This document shows, in pieces, positions 26,934 through 37,354 of a DNA stretch of 64,000 nucleotides. The stretch covers positions 45,010-109,009 of the forward strand of contig WQBJ01000015.1 in assembly GCA_013032095.1 (NCBI GenBank). Direction: 5' to 3'. The stretch comes from Ruegeria atlantica. Lineage in GTDB: Bacteria; Pseudomonadota; Alphaproteobacteria; Rhodobacterales; Rhodobacteraceae. Within the stretch, counting starts at the first letter, position 1, and the number at the start of each line of letters is the position of its first letter. The notes below the pieces were generated by a model, which saw only the letters and a list, made by a program, of their open reading frames with translations, did no database searches and was not told where the DNA came from. A program made the translations under genes and the position numbers.

Positions 26934-27239
26934 TTACCCCTTCATCATGTTGACGTCTTCAACCGCGATGGTGCCGCGGTTGCGGAAGAAGCAGACCAGA
27001 ATGGCCAGACCAATCGCCGCCTCGGCGGCCGCTACGGTCAGCACGAACAGCGTGAACACCTGCCCGACCAGATCGCCCAGGAAACTGGAAAACGCCACGA
27101 GGTTGATATTCACCGCCAGCAGCATCAGTTCGATGCTCATCAGCAGGATAATGACGTTCTTGCGGTTCAGGAAGAGACCGAAGATGCCGATGACGAACAG
27201 CGTCGCCGCGACCGTAAGATAGTGTTCAAGTCCGATCAT
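26934..27239 (-). CDS. nuoK: NADH-quinone oxidoreductase subunit K
   Basis: 101 residues, three membrane helices, typical start [28 protein letters not shown]. The two membrane glutamates of the NuoK proton path are present ([11 protein letters not shown] and [11 protein letters not shown]). It sits four bases after nuoJ and seven before nuoL. Confidence 0.97.
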   Translation of the reverse strand: MIGLEHYLTVAATLFVIGIFGLFLNRKNVIILLMSIELMLLAVNINLVAFSSFLGDLVGQVFTLFVLTVAAAEAAIGLAILVCFFRNRGTIAVEDVNMMKG

Positions 27240-27243
27240 CGTC

Positions 27244-27846
27244 TCAAAGTCCCTGCCCCGGTTTCACATCCTTCAGCTCCATCGCTTTGGCCGGGTCGCG
27301 CATCATCTGGCCGACGATGTCCTGACGCTTGATGTCCTTGCGGTGGCGCAGGGTCAGCACGATGGCGCCGATCATGGCCACCAGCAGGATCAGGCCCGCC
27401 AGTTGGAACAGAAGGAAGTATTGATCGTATAGGATGACACCCAGCGCCTCGGTGTTGTGGCGGTCCGCAGGAACCGGTTGCGCCAGATTGGCCGCCGCGC
27501 CCTCGGCGCTGTCCCAAGCACCGATCGCCATGACGAACTGCATCAGGATCACCAGACCGATCAGCAAGGCCAGCGGCATATAGCGCGCCATCTCAGCCTT
27601 GAGTTCGGCAAAGTCCACGTCCAGCATCATCACCACGAAGAGGAACAAAACCGCGACCGCGCCGACGTAGACGATGATCAGCAGCATCGCCACGAACTCG
27701 GCCCCCAGCAGAACGAACAGCCCTGCCGAGGACAGGAACGCCAGGATCAGCCACAGCACCGAGTGCACCGGCTGGCGGCTGATCACCGTGAACAGCCCGC
27801 CGGTGATGACGCAGATGGCAAACAAATAGAAGGCAAAGACGGTCAT
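27244..27846 (-). CDS. nuoJ: NADH-quinone oxidoreductase subunit J
   Basis: 200 residues with five membrane helices; [33 protein letters not shown] is the conserved TM3 region with the pi-bulge that couples quinone chemistry to pumping. The C-terminal ~40 residues are a charged extension ([24 protein letters not shown]). Its start overlaps the preceding carboxymuconolactone-decarboxylase-like gene by four bases. Confidence 0.96.
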   Translation of the reverse strand: MTVFAFYLFAICVITGGLFTVISRQPVHSVLWLILAFLSSAGLFVLLGAEFVAMLLIIVYVGAVAVLFLFVVMMLDVDFAELKAEMARYMPLALLIGLVILMQFVMAIGAWDSAEGAAANLAQPVPADRHNTEALGVILYDQYFLLFQLAGLILLVAMIGAIVLTLRHRKDIKRQDIVGQMMRDPAKAMELKDVKPGQGL

Positions 27847-28253
27847 TGATCCTCATCCTCGTTATCGCCCATGACCTCTTGCGCCAGATCCAGCGCGCGG
27901 GTCATAGCCGGGATGCCGGCAAAGACCGACATCTGACCGATCGTTTCCACGATCTCTTGTTTCTTTGCGCCCGCTTCCAGAGCATGACGCACGGTCTGAC
28001 GTACCGCAGAGTCCGCTTGTGCGCCCTGACAAGTCAATCCGGCCAGCGTCAGCAGCAGGCGAGTTTTGGCATCCAGTCCGTCCTTGTTGACGGTGTTGCC
28101 GAACATCATCTCCATGACCTCTTTGGGCATGGTCGGCCACAGTGCCTCGAACCCTTTGGGCGAGAAATTCTCCATCGCCGGGTTCATCGCCTTGGCCATC
28201 TCCTGAGCCTGCTTCATCATCAGCTCAAACGGATTCTGGGGCGTGTCACTCAT
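27843..28253 (-). CDS. carboxymuconolactone decarboxylase/AhpD-like protein inside the nuo operon
   Basis: 136 residues. After an N-terminal helical part rich in Met ([21 protein letters not shown]), the core [21 protein letters not shown]...[21 protein letters not shown] is the CMD fold. AhpD-type enzymes use a CxxC pair; here only one cysteine is visible, so peroxidase activity of that type is unlikely. It overlaps both nuoI and nuoJ by four bases (ATGA), so it is made together with complex I subunits. Role unknown; an assembly or protective function is inference. Confidence 0.8.
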   Translation of the reverse strand: MSDTPQNPFELMMKQAQEMAKAMNPAMENFSPKGFEALWPTMPKEVMEMMFGNTVNKDGLDAKTRLLLTLAGLTCQGAQADSAVRQTVRHALEAGAKKQEIVETIGQMSVFAGIPAMTRALDLAQEVMGDNEDEDQ

Positions 28254-28744
28254 CTGTACGGCGCGTCCATTTCTAGATTGCGGGCGATCTCGGCTTCCCA
28301 GCGCTCGCCGTTATCCAGCAGTTTTTGCTTGTCGTAGAACAGCTCTTCACGGGTTTCAGTGGCGAATTCGAAGTTCGGGCCTTCGACGATGGCATCAACC
28401 GGGCAGGCCTCCTGACAGAAGCCGCAATAAATGCACTTGGTCATGTCGATGTCATAGCGCGTGGTGCGGCGGCTACCGTCTTCGCGCGGTTCGGCATCGA
28501 TGGTGATGGCCTGCGCCGGACAAACCGCTTCGCACAGTTTGCAGGCGATGCAGCGCTCTTCACCGTTCGGGTAGCGCCGCAGTGCGTGCTCACCCCGGAA
28601 GCGCGGGGACAGAGGGCCCTTTTCATGTGGGTAGTTCACGGTGGCCTTGGGGGCAAAGAAATACTTCAGCCCCAGCTTCATGCCGACCCAGAAGTCCTGC
28701 AGCAGAAAATACTTGGCGGCGCGGGTGTAATCGATTTGCGTCAT
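28250..28744 (-). CDS. nuoI: NADH-quinone oxidoreductase subunit I
   Basis: 164 residues from ATG 28744, three bases after nuoH; the longer open frame reaches into nuoH. Two ferredoxin motifs, [12 protein letters not shown] (C65, C68, C71, C75) and [12 protein letters not shown] (C104, C107, C110, C114), ligate clusters N6a and N6b. The N-terminus [19 protein letters not shown] is typical of alphaproteobacteria and mitochondria. Confidence 0.97.
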   Translation of the reverse strand: MTQIDYTRAAKYFLLQDFWVGMKLGLKYFFAPKATVNYPHEKGPLSPRFRGEHALRRYPNGEERCIACKLCEAVCPAQAITIDAEPREDGSRRTTRYDIDMTKCIYCGFCQEACPVDAIVEGPNFEFATETREELFYDKQKLLDNGERWEAEIARNLEMDAPYR

Positions 28745-28746
28745 GA

Positions 28747-29784
28747 TCAGCCTCCTACGCTCCAACGGGCGAATGCACCCCAGAACCAGTCGAATTTCGC
28801 CGCGAAGGCCACGAAGACCACCCATACCAGCGAGAACGGCAGGAAGACTTTCCAACCCAGCCGCATCAGTTGGTCATAGCGGTAGCGGGGAGTGATCGCC
28901 TTGACCATCGCGAAGATGAAGAAGAAGAACGCCATCTTGGCGACCATCCACAGCACGCCATCGGGCAGGCCCGGGATCGGCGACAGCCAACCGCCAAAGA
29001 ACAGCAGCGAGGTCAGCGCGCACATCAGGAAGATGGCTATGTATTCACCCGCCATGAACAGCAGGAAGGGCGTGGCCGAGTATTCGACCTGATAACCGGC
29101 AACCAGTTCCGACTCCGCTTCCGGAAGGTCGAACGGTGGGCGGTTGGTCTCGGCCAGCGCCGAGATGAAGAACAGGAAGACCATCGGGAAGTGCGGCAGC
29201 CAGTACCAACTGAAGAAACCGAACGAGCCATCCTGCGCCCGCACGATGTCACCAAAGTTCATCGACCCGGTCGAGATGATCACACCGATAATGATCAAAC
29301 CGATGGAGACTTCATAGGAAATCATCTGCGCCGCAGAGCGCAGAGAGCCAAGGAATGGGTACTTTGAGTTCGATGCCCAACCGCCCATAATCACGCCATA
29401 AACCTCCAATGAGGATACGGCGAAGACATAGAGGATCGCGACGTTGATATCCGACAGCACCCAGCCATCGTTGAACGGGATCACCGCCCAGGCGATCATT
29501 GCCAGAACAAAGCTGGTCAGCGGCGCGAGCATGAAAACGGTACGGTCGGCGCCCGCCGGGATCACAACCTCTTTCACTACATATTTCAGCGCGTCCGCTA
29601 CAGATTGCAGCAGGCCGTAAACGCCTACCACGTTTGGTCCGCGGCGCATCTGAACCGCAGCCCAGATTTTGCGGTCGCCATAGACGAGGAACAACAGCGA
29701 GATCATCACAAAGGCAACGACAGCAAGCACTTGCGCCAGAATGATGACGGCTATTCCGCCTGGGGTGTTAAAGAAATCAGCCAT
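28747..29784 (-). CDS. nuoH: NADH-quinone oxidoreductase subunit H
   Basis: 345 residues with about eight or nine membrane helices. The quinone-site segments [15 protein letters not shown] and [27 protein letters not shown] are intact. It forms the quinone cavity with NuoB and NuoD. It follows GAGG at a proper distance and overlaps the 3' end of a small frame (29777-29983). Confidence 0.97.
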   Translation of the reverse strand: MADFFNTPGGIAVIILAQVLAVVAFVMISLLFLVYGDRKIWAAVQMRRGPNVVGVYGLLQSVADALKYVVKEVVIPAGADRTVFMLAPLTSFVLAMIAWAVIPFNDGWVLSDINVAILYVFAVSSLEVYGVIMGGWASNSKYPFLGSLRSAAQMISYEVSIGLIIIGVIISTGSMNFGDIVRAQDGSFGFFSWYWLPHFPMVFLFFISALAETNRPPFDLPEAESELVAGYQVEYSATPFLLFMAGEYIAIFLMCALTSLLFFGGWLSPIPGLPDGVLWMVAKMAFFFFIFAMVKAITPRYRYDQLMRLGWKVFLPFSLVWVVFVAFAAKFDWFWGAFARWSVGG

Positions 29785-29983
29785 TGGTCCTCACACCGTG
29801 GGTATTCCGTTTTCCGCGCGTGTTGCTAGGGCCAAATGCCTGCGCATACTGCGGCTGGGTCGGCGCGTTGGTGTAAACAGCATATGCCGCCATCACGCCA
29901 CCCTTTTTGTTACGTTCCACACGCATTTCTCTGGCCACGCTATCGCAGGGCCCCGAGCGCGGTATGAAACAGGTCTGGTTCAT
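29777..29983 (-). CDS. possible 68-residue protein between nuoG and nuoH
   Basis: The frame begins in an ATGA overlap with the nuoG stop and ends inside the first codons of nuoH, so its position fits a translated operon gene. Its sequence (basic and Asn/Thr/Gly-rich, with [19 protein letters not shown] in the middle) has no membrane segment, no motif I recognise and no close family. It may be a real accessory gene or only an open spacer of ~200 bases. A conservation check would decide. Confidence 0.35.
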   Translation of the reverse strand: MNQTCFIPRSGPCDSVAREMRVERNKKGGVMAAYAVYTNAPTQPQYAQAFGPSNTRGKRNTHGVRTNG

Positions 29984-32001
29984 TCCGCTGCGATCTTCTT
30001 TGCTTTGCGTGCTTGCGCCTGTGCCGAAAGCTCGGCCATCAGTTGCGAAGCGCGCGCAATCGGGTTTGTCAGGTAGAAATCCTTGACGGCGTTTCGGAAA
30101 GTGGCCTTGCCCAGAGGACCAGGCTCCAGCGCCTGAACCTCATTCTCGATCACCTCATCAACGCGGGCCAGATGCGGAACTGCCTCGATCAATGCGGTGC
30201 GCAGTTGCGCTAATGAGTCATAAGGCAGCGTTGCGCCCAGCTCGGACGACAAGGCCCGCAGGATCGCCCAGTTTTCCTTGGCGTCACCCGGAGCAAATCC
30301 GGCGCGCATGGCAAGTTGCGGGCGGCCTTCTGTATTCACGAACAGGCCATTTTCCTCGGTATAGGCCGCGCCCGGTAGGATCACGTCGGCGCGGTGCGCG
30401 CCGCGGTCACCATGGCTGCCCTGATAGATCACAATGGCACCGTCACCGATTTCAATCTCATCCGCGCCGAGGTTGTAAATCACGTCCGCGGCGCTGACCG
30501 CATCCATGCCGCCGTCGTTTGTGGCATCCACATCCATGGCACCGACGCGCGAAGCGGCTGTATGCAGAACGATCAGACCACTTTCAGTATTCGCGGCAAC
30601 GGTTTGCGCAGCGGCCAGAACGGCAGCGCCATCGGCCTCATGCAACGCGCCCTGCCCGATGATGACCAGTGAGCGTTTGCTTTTGATCTCATCATCGCCG
30701 CCCATGTCCACGACTTTTTGCAGCGCCGCACGATCATCGCCCACGTGGTGATACTTATAGGTCAGATCCACCGCCGGACCGACCAGAGCAACCTCGGCCC
30801 CGTGCGCCCAGGCCTTGCGGATACGAGCATTTAGAACCGGCGCTTCTTCACGCGGATTGGTGCCGATCAGCAGAATCCGCTCGGCCGTGTCGATATCTTC
30901 GATCGCGGCGGTTCCGGCATATGCCCCGCGGTTGCCAGACGGCAGTTTCGCCCCATCGGTCCGGCATTCGACAACACCGCCTAGCCCCTCGATCATCTGT
31001 TTCAGCGCAAACGCTGCTTCGACCGGAGCCATATCTCCCACGATACCCGCAGGTTTCTCGGCCCCTTTCAGCGCCTCAGCGGCTTTGGTCAAAGCCTCGG
31101 GCCAAGAAGCCGGGCGCAGTTTGCCGTTTTCGCGCACATAAGGCTTGTCCAAGCGTTGACGGCGCAAGCCATCCCAGACAAAGCGGGTCTTGTCGCTGAT
31201 CCATTCCTCGTTCACGCCGTCATGGTTGCGCGGCAGGAAGCGCATGACTTCGCGCCCCTTGGTGTCCACGCGAATGTTCGAGCCCAAGGCATCCATAACG
31301 TCGATGCTCTCGGTCTTGGTCAATTCCCACGGACGTGCGGTAAAGGCATACGGCTTGGACGTAAGCGCACCAACCGGGCACAGGTCGATGATGTTGCCCT
31401 GCAGGTTAGAATCCAGTGTCTGGTTCAGATACGAGGTGATCTCGGCATCTTCCCCACGTCCGGTCTGACCCATCTGAGTGATCCCGGCCACCTCGGTCGT
31501 GAAACGCACACAGCGGGTGCAGCTGATGCAGCGCGTCATCGCGGTGCCAACCAGCGGCCCCAAATCCAGATCGTCCACCGCGCGCTTGGCTTCCTTGAAG
31601 CGCGAACCCGAAAGACCATAGGCCATCGCCTGATCCTGCAGGTCACACTCACCGCCCTGATCGCAGATCGGGCAATCCAACGGATGGTTGATGAGCAAAA
31701 ACTCCATCACCCCTTCACGGGCCTTCTTAACCATGGGCGAGTTCGTTTTGACCACCGGAGCCTGCCCTTCCGGCCCGGGACGCAGGTCGCGCACCTGCAT
31801 TGCGCAAGAGGCAGCCGGTTTCGGAGGACCGCCGACGACTTCGACCAGACACATCCGGCAGTTCCCGGCAATCGACAGACGCTCATGATAGCAGAAGCGT
31901 GGCACCTCGACCCCGGCCTCTTCACAGGCCTGGATCAGGGTCATCGCACCATCGACTTCAATTTCCTGCCCGTCGATGTTTACTTTGCGGAGGTCAGACA
32001 T
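29980..32001 (-). CDS. nuoG: NADH-quinone oxidoreductase subunit G
   Basis: 673 residues, the short alphaproteobacterial/mitochondrial form. At the N-terminus are the [2Fe-2S] N1b ligands ([16 protein letters not shown]), the His-Cys set for N5 ([18 protein letters not shown]) and the N4 cysteines ([12 protein letters not shown] ... [13 protein letters not shown]). The molybdopterin-oxidoreductase-like remainder is catalytically inactive in the family. It carries electrons along the peripheral arm. Three accessory genes separate it from nuoF. Confidence 0.97.
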   Translation of the reverse strand: MSDLRKVNIDGQEIEVDGAMTLIQACEEAGVEVPRFCYHERLSIAGNCRMCLVEVVGGPPKPAASCAMQVRDLRPGPEGQAPVVKTNSPMVKKAREGVMEFLLINHPLDCPICDQGGECDLQDQAMAYGLSGSRFKEAKRAVDDLDLGPLVGTAMTRCISCTRCVRFTTEVAGITQMGQTGRGEDAEITSYLNQTLDSNLQGNIIDLCPVGALTSKPYAFTARPWELTKTESIDVMDALGSNIRVDTKGREVMRFLPRNHDGVNEEWISDKTRFVWDGLRRQRLDKPYVRENGKLRPASWPEALTKAAEALKGAEKPAGIVGDMAPVEAAFALKQMIEGLGGVVECRTDGAKLPSGNRGAYAGTAAIEDIDTAERILLIGTNPREEAPVLNARIRKAWAHGAEVALVGPAVDLTYKYHHVGDDRAALQKVVDMGGDDEIKSKRSLVIIGQGALHEADGAAVLAAAQTVAANTESGLIVLHTAASRVGAMDVDATNDGGMDAVSAADVIYNLGADEIEIGDGAIVIYQGSHGDRGAHRADVILPGAAYTEENGLFVNTEGRPQLAMRAGFAPGDAKENWAILRALSSELGATLPYDSLAQLRTALIEAVPHLARVDEVIENEVQALEPGPLGKATFRNAVKDFYLTNPIARASQLMAELSAQAQARKAKKIAAE

Positions 32002-32004
32002 GGT

Positions 32005-32409
32005 CTAGTTCGCCCTCAAATACACGCCTATGGCGCTGTTTCTTTCGATTTCCGACCGCCCCAACGTGCAGAAGGAATTCGGTTTGTCATACGAGACGCC
32101 ATGCTGCGCCAGATACGCTTCGCCCTTGGCGCGCATCCGGTCTTTTTCGGCATCCGATTCCACATAGGCCCGGATTTCTTTGTCCGAGTACCCCAGTTTG
32201 TTTGCTTTGGACCGCAGGTCCCACATCACACCAATTGCCTTCAGGCGGCGCCCGCTGATCGACGGACAATATTCCGAAATTTCATTTGCGATGGCGATGT
32301 AATAGAGTTCGTTGTCGATCTCCTTGACTTCGCGCAAGGGCGGTTTGGCCTCAGCAACCACCGGCAGAGTCAGCACAGACATCAGAGCAAGCATTTTCAC
32401 ACCAGACAT
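32005..32409 (-). CDS. DUF5333 family secreted protein
   Basis: 134 residues from ATG 32409, which has AAAGGA at good spacing; an ATG six bases earlier is too close to it. The signal peptide ends near residue 20 (VVAEA). The mature part (PPLREVKEIDNELYYIAIANEISEYCPSISGR ... SDAEKDRMRAKGEAYL ... CTLGRSEIERNSAIGVYLRAN) matches DUF5333, a Rhodobacterales family with two conserved cysteines. It ends three bases before the nuoG start. A periplasmic role linked to complex I expression is unproven. Confidence 0.75.
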   Translation of the reverse strand: MSGVKMLALMSVLTLPVVAEAKPPLREVKEIDNELYYIAIANEISEYCPSISGRRLKAIGVMWDLRSKANKLGYSDKEIRAYVESDAEKDRMRAKGEAYLAQHGVSYDKPNSFCTLGRSEIERNSAIGVYLRAN

Positions 32410-32507
32410 GACCATTCCTTTCGTCTTGGGACTCCCAAGACGAATGGCGAGCGAGGCGCTATGCAATATCACCTCCCGCGTCGCGGCCTGATATGGGTAA
32501 AAACGCG

Positions 32508-32900
32508 TCATGGTCGCTGGCAGGCCCCGGCAAATGTCAATTTGTCATCGCTAATGCGTAGGTTTTGAGGTTCAGTATCAGGGCCGACCTTCCATTCGAT
32601 GCTGGAAGACCCGAAGTTCTCAATACAGAACTTTGTTCCCTCGTAACGCCCCGCCTCTCTCGCGCCATCTAACGAGGCCGAGACACCGTTTACTACTACG
32701 GTAAAGTCGGTGGGCATCGCTTTCTTGTCTACATGCTTTGCCTTGGCGCGAAAGAATTGACCGTCAAATAGGACACGGTCACTGGACGAAGAGACTGTGC
32801 ACGCAGAAATAACCGATAGCGCGGCAACTGCACCCAGAATGGGTCCACGGCAAATAAAATGCTTTAGCCCGACCACCCGCTTTTTCTCACTCGCCAACAT
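32508..32900 (-). CDS. small putative lipoprotein in the nuo operon
   Basis: 130 residues from ATG 32900, sharing one base with the stop of the MAPEG-like gene (TGATG). A basic N-terminus and hydrophobic segment end in SVISAC, a weak lipobox (Ser-Ala-Cys, C34). The mature part is a small beta-rich sequence (VLFDGQFFRAKAKHVDKKAMPTDFTVVV). I recognise no family. Its codon use and overlap fit the operon. Confidence 0.6.
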   Translation of the reverse strand: MLASEKKRVVGLKHFICRGPILGAVAALSVISACTVSSSSDRVLFDGQFFRAKAKHVDKKAMPTDFTVVVNGVSASLDGAREAGRYEGTKFCIENFGSSSIEWKVGPDTEPQNLRISDDKLTFAGACQRP

Positions 32901-33316
32901 CAAAACGCCGCCACCAACGCCATAAGCCCCATCACGAACATGCAGGCCCATGCAACAACATAAAAAACCGAACGCAGACCAGCACTGGGTTTGCCGATAC
33001 CACGCAGGTGAACGACCAGCATCACCAGGCGCGCAACCAGCGCGATGGAAGCCAACAGGTTGACCCAGAACGGGCTAACGCCCATCAAAATGGCTGCCGC
33101 CGTGACCGCCAGGTAGGCGGGCAGTGTCTCAGTCCCGTTCAGATAGGCCCGGTTCAGACGATAGGCCTTATCGTTATAGTCCTGATCCGGCGTTGCGCCC
33201 GGTGCCAGCCCTTTACCCTGCTTCGCCAGAGCGGTGAAAGGAGACATGAACAGAACCACGAGCGTGAAAACCACCACCGAGGCAACTGCGTGACCATAAT
33301 CAGCGAACATTTCCAT
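32900..33316 (-). CDS. MAPEG-family-like four-helix membrane protein
   Basis: 138 residues from ATG 33316, with GGAGTG upstream; the open frame extends into nuoF. Four membrane helices (~8-25, ~65-83, ~85-102, ~117-137) and the pattern YRLNRAYLNGTETLPAYLAVTAAAILMG fit the MAPEG fold (glutathione-dependent membrane enzymes). Rhodobacterales keep a homologue next to nuoF. It begins six bases after the nuoF stop. Enzyme activity is not established. Confidence 0.78.
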   Translation of the reverse strand: MEMFADYGHAVASVVVFTLVVLFMSPFTALAKQGKGLAPGATPDQDYNDKAYRLNRAYLNGTETLPAYLAVTAAAILMGVSPFWVNLLASIALVARLVMLVVHLRGIGKPSAGLRSVFYVVAWACMFVMGLMALVAAF

Positions 33317-33321
33317 CTCGA

Positions 33322-34620
33322 TCACTCCGCTGCCATCGCACCCATACGGCCCGACTTCTGAGCCTTGATGCGGTCTTCGATCTCTTCCCGGAAGTTGCGG
33401 ATCAGGCCTTGGATCGGCCAAGCGGCAGCGTCACCAAGCGCACAGATCGTATGGCCTTCGACCTGCTTGGTCACGTCGAACAGCATGTCGATCTCTTCTA
33501 ATTCGGCTTCACCGCGCACCAGACGATCCATGACGCGCATCATCCAACCGGTGCCTTCACGACAGGGCGTGCACTGGCCACAGCTTTCGTGCTTATAGAA
33601 TTTCGACAGACGCCAGATTGCCTTGATGATGTCTGTGGATTTGTCCATCACGATCACTGCAGCCGTCCCTAGCCCCGAGCCAAGATCGTTGCGCAGGTGG
33701 TCGAAATCCATGATCGCGTCACGCATGTTCTCACCGCGCACACATGGCACCGACGAGCCGCCGGGAATCACGGCCAGCAGGTTATCCCAACCGCCACGAA
33801 TACCACCGCAATGGGTCTCGATCAGTTCTTCAAAGGGGATCGACATCGCCTCTTCGACGACACAAGGGTTGTTCACATGACCCGAGATCGCAAACAGCTT
33901 GGTGCCTGCGTTGTTCTGACGGCCAAAGCCCGCAAACCAATCGGCTCCACGGCGCAGGATGGTCGGCACGACGGCAATAGATTCCACGTTGTTCACCGTG
34001 GTCGGGCAGCCATAGAGCCCCGCACCCGCCGGGAACGGAGGCTTCATCCGCGGCATGCCTTTCTTGCCCTCAAGGCTTTCGATCAGGGCGGTTTCCTCAC
34101 CGCAGATATAGGCACCCGCCCCGTGATGCAGGAACAGATCGAAATCCCAGCCCGAGCCAGCCGCGTTCTTGCCCAGCAAACCGGCGTCATAAGCTTCGTC
34201 AATCGCAGCCTGCAAAGCTTCGCGCTCACGGATATACTCGCCGCGCAGGTAAATATAGCAGGTATGCGCGTTCATCGCGAAGGACGCGATCAGGCACCCT
34301 TCGATCAGCGTATGCGGATCATGGCGCATTATCTCGCGGTCTTTGCAGGTACCGGGTTCGGATTCGTCGGCATTCACGACCAGATAGGCCGGGCGTCCGT
34401 CACTTTCTTTGGGCATGAACGACCATTTCAGACCCGTCGGGAAACCCGCGCCACCACGACCTCGCAGACCCGAGTCCTTCATTGTCTGGATGATCCAGTC
34501 GCGCCCCTTTTCGATCAGGCCAGCAGTGCCGTCCCAATGCCCCCGGGCCTGCGCGCCCTTCAACGTGCGCTCATGCATCCCGTAGATGTTGGTAAAGATC
34601 CGGTCCTGATCCTTCAGCAT
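33322..34620 (-). CDS. nuoF: NADH-quinone oxidoreductase subunit F
   Basis: 432 residues. The FMN-binding [13 protein letters not shown] (54-66), the NADH-site glutamates in [15 protein letters not shown], and the N3 cluster motif [11 protein letters not shown] with the distal cysteine in [13 protein letters not shown] are present. It accepts hydride from NADH and passes electrons into the Fe-S chain. The start is 12 bp after the DUF5337-like gene. Confidence 0.97.
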   Translation of the reverse strand: MLKDQDRIFTNIYGMHERTLKGAQARGHWDGTAGLIEKGRDWIIQTMKDSGLRGRGGAGFPTGLKWSFMPKESDGRPAYLVVNADESEPGTCKDREIMRHDPHTLIEGCLIASFAMNAHTCYIYLRGEYIREREALQAAIDEAYDAGLLGKNAAGSGWDFDLFLHHGAGAYICGEETALIESLEGKKGMPRMKPPFPAGAGLYGCPTTVNNVESIAVVPTILRRGADWFAGFGRQNNAGTKLFAISGHVNNPCVVEEAMSIPFEELIETHCGGIRGGWDNLLAVIPGGSSVPCVRGENMRDAIMDFDHLRNDLGSGLGTAAVIVMDKSTDIIKAIWRLSKFYKHESCGQCTPCREGTGWMMRVMDRLVRGEAELEEIDMLFDVTKQVEGHTICALGDAAAWPIQGLIRNFREEIEDRIKAQKSGRMGAMAAE

Positions 34621-34632
34621 CGCGTGTTACCT

Positions 34633-34854
34633 TCAGCTATCCTGACGCATGCGCCAGAGTTGAAATATGTTGACGCCCGCATAGATAAATCCCGCTAGAG
34701 CAGCGAAATCAAACAGCAGCGCATAGCGCCCCGGCATTCCCAGCGCGGGGCCGATGAACAGTGTCATGGCAAGCCAAAACAGCATGGTCATGGCGATGAC
34801 CACCCCGATATGTCGGCCCTTGCGGGCTATGGCTTGTTCTTTGTCCTTGTCCAT
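34633..34854 (-). CDS. DUF5337-like two-helix membrane protein
   Basis: 73 residues. A short charged N-terminus (MDKDKEQAIARKGRH) precedes two membrane helices (~17-36 and ~44-65) and a basic end (WRMRQDS). It lies between nuoE and nuoF in the complex I operon, as in other Rhodobacterales where it is called DUF5337. Function is unknown; its size and topology suggest a complex I accessory or assembly protein, which is inference. Confidence 0.72.
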   Translation of the reverse strand: MDKDKEQAIARKGRHIGVVIAMTMLFWLAMTLFIGPALGMPGRYALLFDFAALAGFIYAGVNIFQLWRMRQDS

Positions 34855-34886
34855 CTCACCTTGATGCCCCGGATGGGCACCGTCGT

Positions 34887-36005
34887 TTAGTCTTCGTAAG
34901 TGCCGTCTTCCTTGGCACGTTTGGCAAACTCGGTCTCTTCACCGGTCGCCAGTTTGGCTGCCTGTTCGATCCAGCCATCGCGTTCGATCCTACCCTTGAA
35001 CTTTAGCCGCGCATCCACCCAGGCCACTTGCTCGGGCGTCCAGGCGGCGATCTGATCGTAGTGGTAGAAACCCAGTTCGTTCAGCGTCTCTTCCAGCTTT
35101 GGCCCCACGCCTTTCAGAAGCTTGAGGTCATCCGGCTTGCCGTCCCGCGCTGCGGTCAGCGTCTCGGGCTGATCTTCTTTGACCTCTTCCGGTTTAGGCT
35201 TGGCGTTCGCCTCCGCTGCCTGCTTCACGGCCGGCTTCGGCGTTTCAGGCGCTTTCGGAGGTTTCGCCGCCGCTGAGGCACCCGCCTGTTTGCCATCCTT
35301 GCCCAGCCAGGGGGTCAAGATCGGAACCTCAGTCCCGTCAATGCGCTTGACCGTGTCGCTTAGATCAGTCGCCAGTTCGACGCTCGCGTTGTACTTAGGT
35401 TTCCCTGCCTCATACTCGGCGAGACTGCTCAGGCCCTTCAGCGGTTCCGCCGCATAGCGGCCGTTCTGCGGACCCGGGGTCGGTACCTTGCCAGCCGCTA
35501 GATCGTCGATGATCTTGCCAAAGTTTTCGGCGGTCAGGTCCTCGTAGTAATCCTTGCCGATCTGCGCCATCGGCGCGTTGGTGCAGGAGCCAAGGCATTC
35601 CACCTCTTCCCAGCTCAGTTTGCCATCGGCGGACAACTCATGCGGTTTGGCCGCGATCTTTTCCTTACAGACCGCGATCAAATCTTCTGCCCCGCAGATC
35701 ATGCAGGACGTCGTGCCGCAGACCTGAATATGCGCCACCGAACCAACCGGCTGCAGCTGGAACATGAAATAGAACGAGGCGACCTCAAGCACACGGATAT
35801 AGGCCATACCCAGCATGTCGGCGACGGATTCAATCGCCGGACGGCTCAGCCAGCCCTCTTGTTCCTGCGCGCGCCACAGCAGCGGGATAACCGCACTGGC
35901 CTGACGCCCCTCGGGGTATTTGGTGATCTGCGCTTCGGCCCATTGCTGGTTGGCAGCAGTGAAGGAGAAACTTTCGGGTTGTTCGGGATGAAGACGGCGG
36001 AGCAT
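34887..36005 (-). CDS. nuoE: NADH-quinone oxidoreductase subunit E with C-terminal helix-hairpin-helix extension
   Basis: 372 residues against ~165 in E. coli. Residues 15-175 are the thioredoxin-like NuoE with the N1a [2Fe-2S] ligands C96, C101, C137 and C141. An Ala/Pro/Lys-rich linker (~240-290) leads to a second domain (~293-353) beginning [29 protein letters not shown], a helix-hairpin-helix of the DUF4332 type. The GVGPK turn is at 299-303. In other proteins this fold binds DNA or partner proteins. The start overlaps the nuoD stop by one base. Confidence 0.95.
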   Translation of the reverse strand: MLRRLHPEQPESFSFTAANQQWAEAQITKYPEGRQASAVIPLLWRAQEQEGWLSRPAIESVADMLGMAYIRVLEVASFYFMFQLQPVGSVAHIQVCGTTSCMICGAEDLIAVCKEKIAAKPHELSADGKLSWEEVECLGSCTNAPMAQIGKDYYEDLTAENFGKIIDDLAAGKVPTPGPQNGRYAAEPLKGLSSLAEYEAGKPKYNASVELATDLSDTVKRIDGTEVPILTPWLGKDGKQAGASAAAKPPKAPETPKPAVKQAAEANAKPKPEEVKEDQPETLTAARDGKPDDLKLLKGVGPKLEETLNELGFYHYDQIAAWTPEQVAWVDARLKFKGRIERDGWIEQAAKLATGEETEFAKRAKEDGTYED

Positions 36006-37228
36006 TAGCGGTCAATCTCTCCAAATACGACGTCCATGGTGCCGATGATGGCGGCGACGTCGGCCAGTTGGTGACCCTTGGCGACGTGGTCCATGGCTTG
36101 CAGGTGCAGATAGCCCGGCGCGCGCAGCTTGGCGCGGTAGGGTTTGTTGGTGCCATCGGCAACCAGATAGACGCCGAACTCGCCCTTGGGGGCCTCGACA
36201 GCGGCATAGACCTCGCCAGCAGGTACGTGGAAGCCTTCGGTATACAGCTTGAAGTGATGGATCAGGCTTTCCATCGAGGTCTTCATGTCCGAGCGTTTTG
36301 GCGGGGTGATCTTGCCACGGGCCAGAACATCGCCGGGACAGTCACGGATTTTGGCGATGGCCTGACGGATGATGTGCAGCGACTGGCGCATCTCTTCCAT
36401 GCGGACGAGATAGCGGTCATAGCAGTCGCCGTTCTTGCCGACTGGAATTTGGAACTCGAACTCGTCATAGCATTCATAGGGCTGCGCACGACGCAAATCC
36501 CATGCCAGGCCCGATCCGCGCACCATCACGCCCGAGAAACCGTATTTCTGGATGTCATCTTCAGTCACCACACCAATATCGGCGTTGCGCTGTTTGAAGA
36601 TGCGGTTTTCAGTCAGCAGCCCGTCGATGTCTTCCAGAACGGCGGGGAATTCGTGGCTCCATGCCTCGATATCGTCCAGCAGTTCCGGCGGCAGGTCCTG
36701 ATGCACGCCACCGGGGCGGAAATAAGCGGCATGCAGACGGGCACCACAGGCGCGCTCATAGAACACCATCAGCTTTTCGCGCTCTTCGAAGCCCCACAGC
36801 GGTGGTGTCAGTGCGCCAACGTCCATCGCCTGTGTGGTCACATTCAGCAGGTGGTTCAGGATGCGGCCGATCTCGGAATACAGAACCCGGATCAGGGAGC
36901 CCCGGCGCGGCACCTCTACTCCGGTCAGCTTTTCGATGGCCAGACACCAGGCATGTTCCTGGTTCATCGGCGCCACATAATCCAGACGGTCGAAATACGG
37001 CAGGTTCTGCAGATACGTCCGGCTTTCCATCAGCTTTTCGGTGCCACGGTGCAGCAGGCCGATATGCGGGTCGCAGCGCTCGACGATCTCGCCGTCCAGC
37101 TCGAGCACCAGACGCAAAACCCCGTGTGCCGCAGGGTGTTGCGGGCCGAAGTTAATATTGAAGTTGCGGATCTTCTGTTCTCCGCTCAGCGCGTCCGTGC
37201 TGCCGTCATCGTATCTTGAGCCGTCCAT
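36005..37228 (-). CDS. nuoD: NADH-quinone oxidoreductase subunit D
   Basis: 407 residues from ATG 37228, sharing one base with the stop of a 41-residue gene. Conserved quinone-site sequence [22 protein letters not shown] is near the N-terminus, followed by [14 protein letters not shown] and the C-terminal [28 protein letters not shown]. It is related to the large subunit of NiFe hydrogenases but lacks the metal site. Part of the quinone-reducing module. Confidence 0.97.
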   Translation of the reverse strand: MDGSRYDDGSTDALSGEQKIRNFNINFGPQHPAAHGVLRLVLELDGEIVERCDPHIGLLHRGTEKLMESRTYLQNLPYFDRLDYVAPMNQEHAWCLAIEKLTGVEVPRRGSLIRVLYSEIGRILNHLLNVTTQAMDVGALTPPLWGFEEREKLMVFYERACGARLHAAYFRPGGVHQDLPPELLDDIEAWSHEFPAVLEDIDGLLTENRIFKQRNADIGVVTEDDIQKYGFSGVMVRGSGLAWDLRRAQPYECYDEFEFQIPVGKNGDCYDRYLVRMEEMRQSLHIIRQAIAKIRDCPGDVLARGKITPPKRSDMKTSMESLIHHFKLYTEGFHVPAGEVYAAVEAPKGEFGVYLVADGTNKPYRAKLRAPGYLHLQAMDHVAKGHQLADVAAIIGTMDVVFGEIDR

Positions 37229-37353
37229 CAACGCCCTCGTTTGTTCTTTTTCGCCTCAGCCCGCACCCGGACCTTTTCGGCTTCGGCCGCTTTGGCTGCG
37301 GCCCCTGCAAGCAAGACGCCCAACGCGCCCAAAATGATCAGTTCGCCCATCAT
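37228..37353 (-). CDS. 41-residue basic protein between nuoC and nuoD
   Basis: It reads [17 protein letters not shown] at the start, one membrane helix, then [20 protein letters not shown] and a short basic end. The stop shares a base with the nuoD ATG (TGATG), and the start lies just after the stop of a 58-residue gene, so both neighbours constrain it. No family is recognised. The single helix plus basic tail recalls supernumerary complex I subunits, which is inference. Confidence 0.6.
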   Translation of the reverse strand: MMGELIILGALGVLLAGAAAKAAEAEKVRVRAEAKKNKRGR

Positions 37354-37354
37354 A

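Noticed and set aside
31156..32568. 470-codon plus-strand frame opposite nuoG
   Set aside because: Antisense shadow of nuoG and the DUF5333 gene.
36068..37219. 383-codon plus-strand frame opposite nuoD
   Set aside because: Antisense shadow of nuoD with no recognisable domain.
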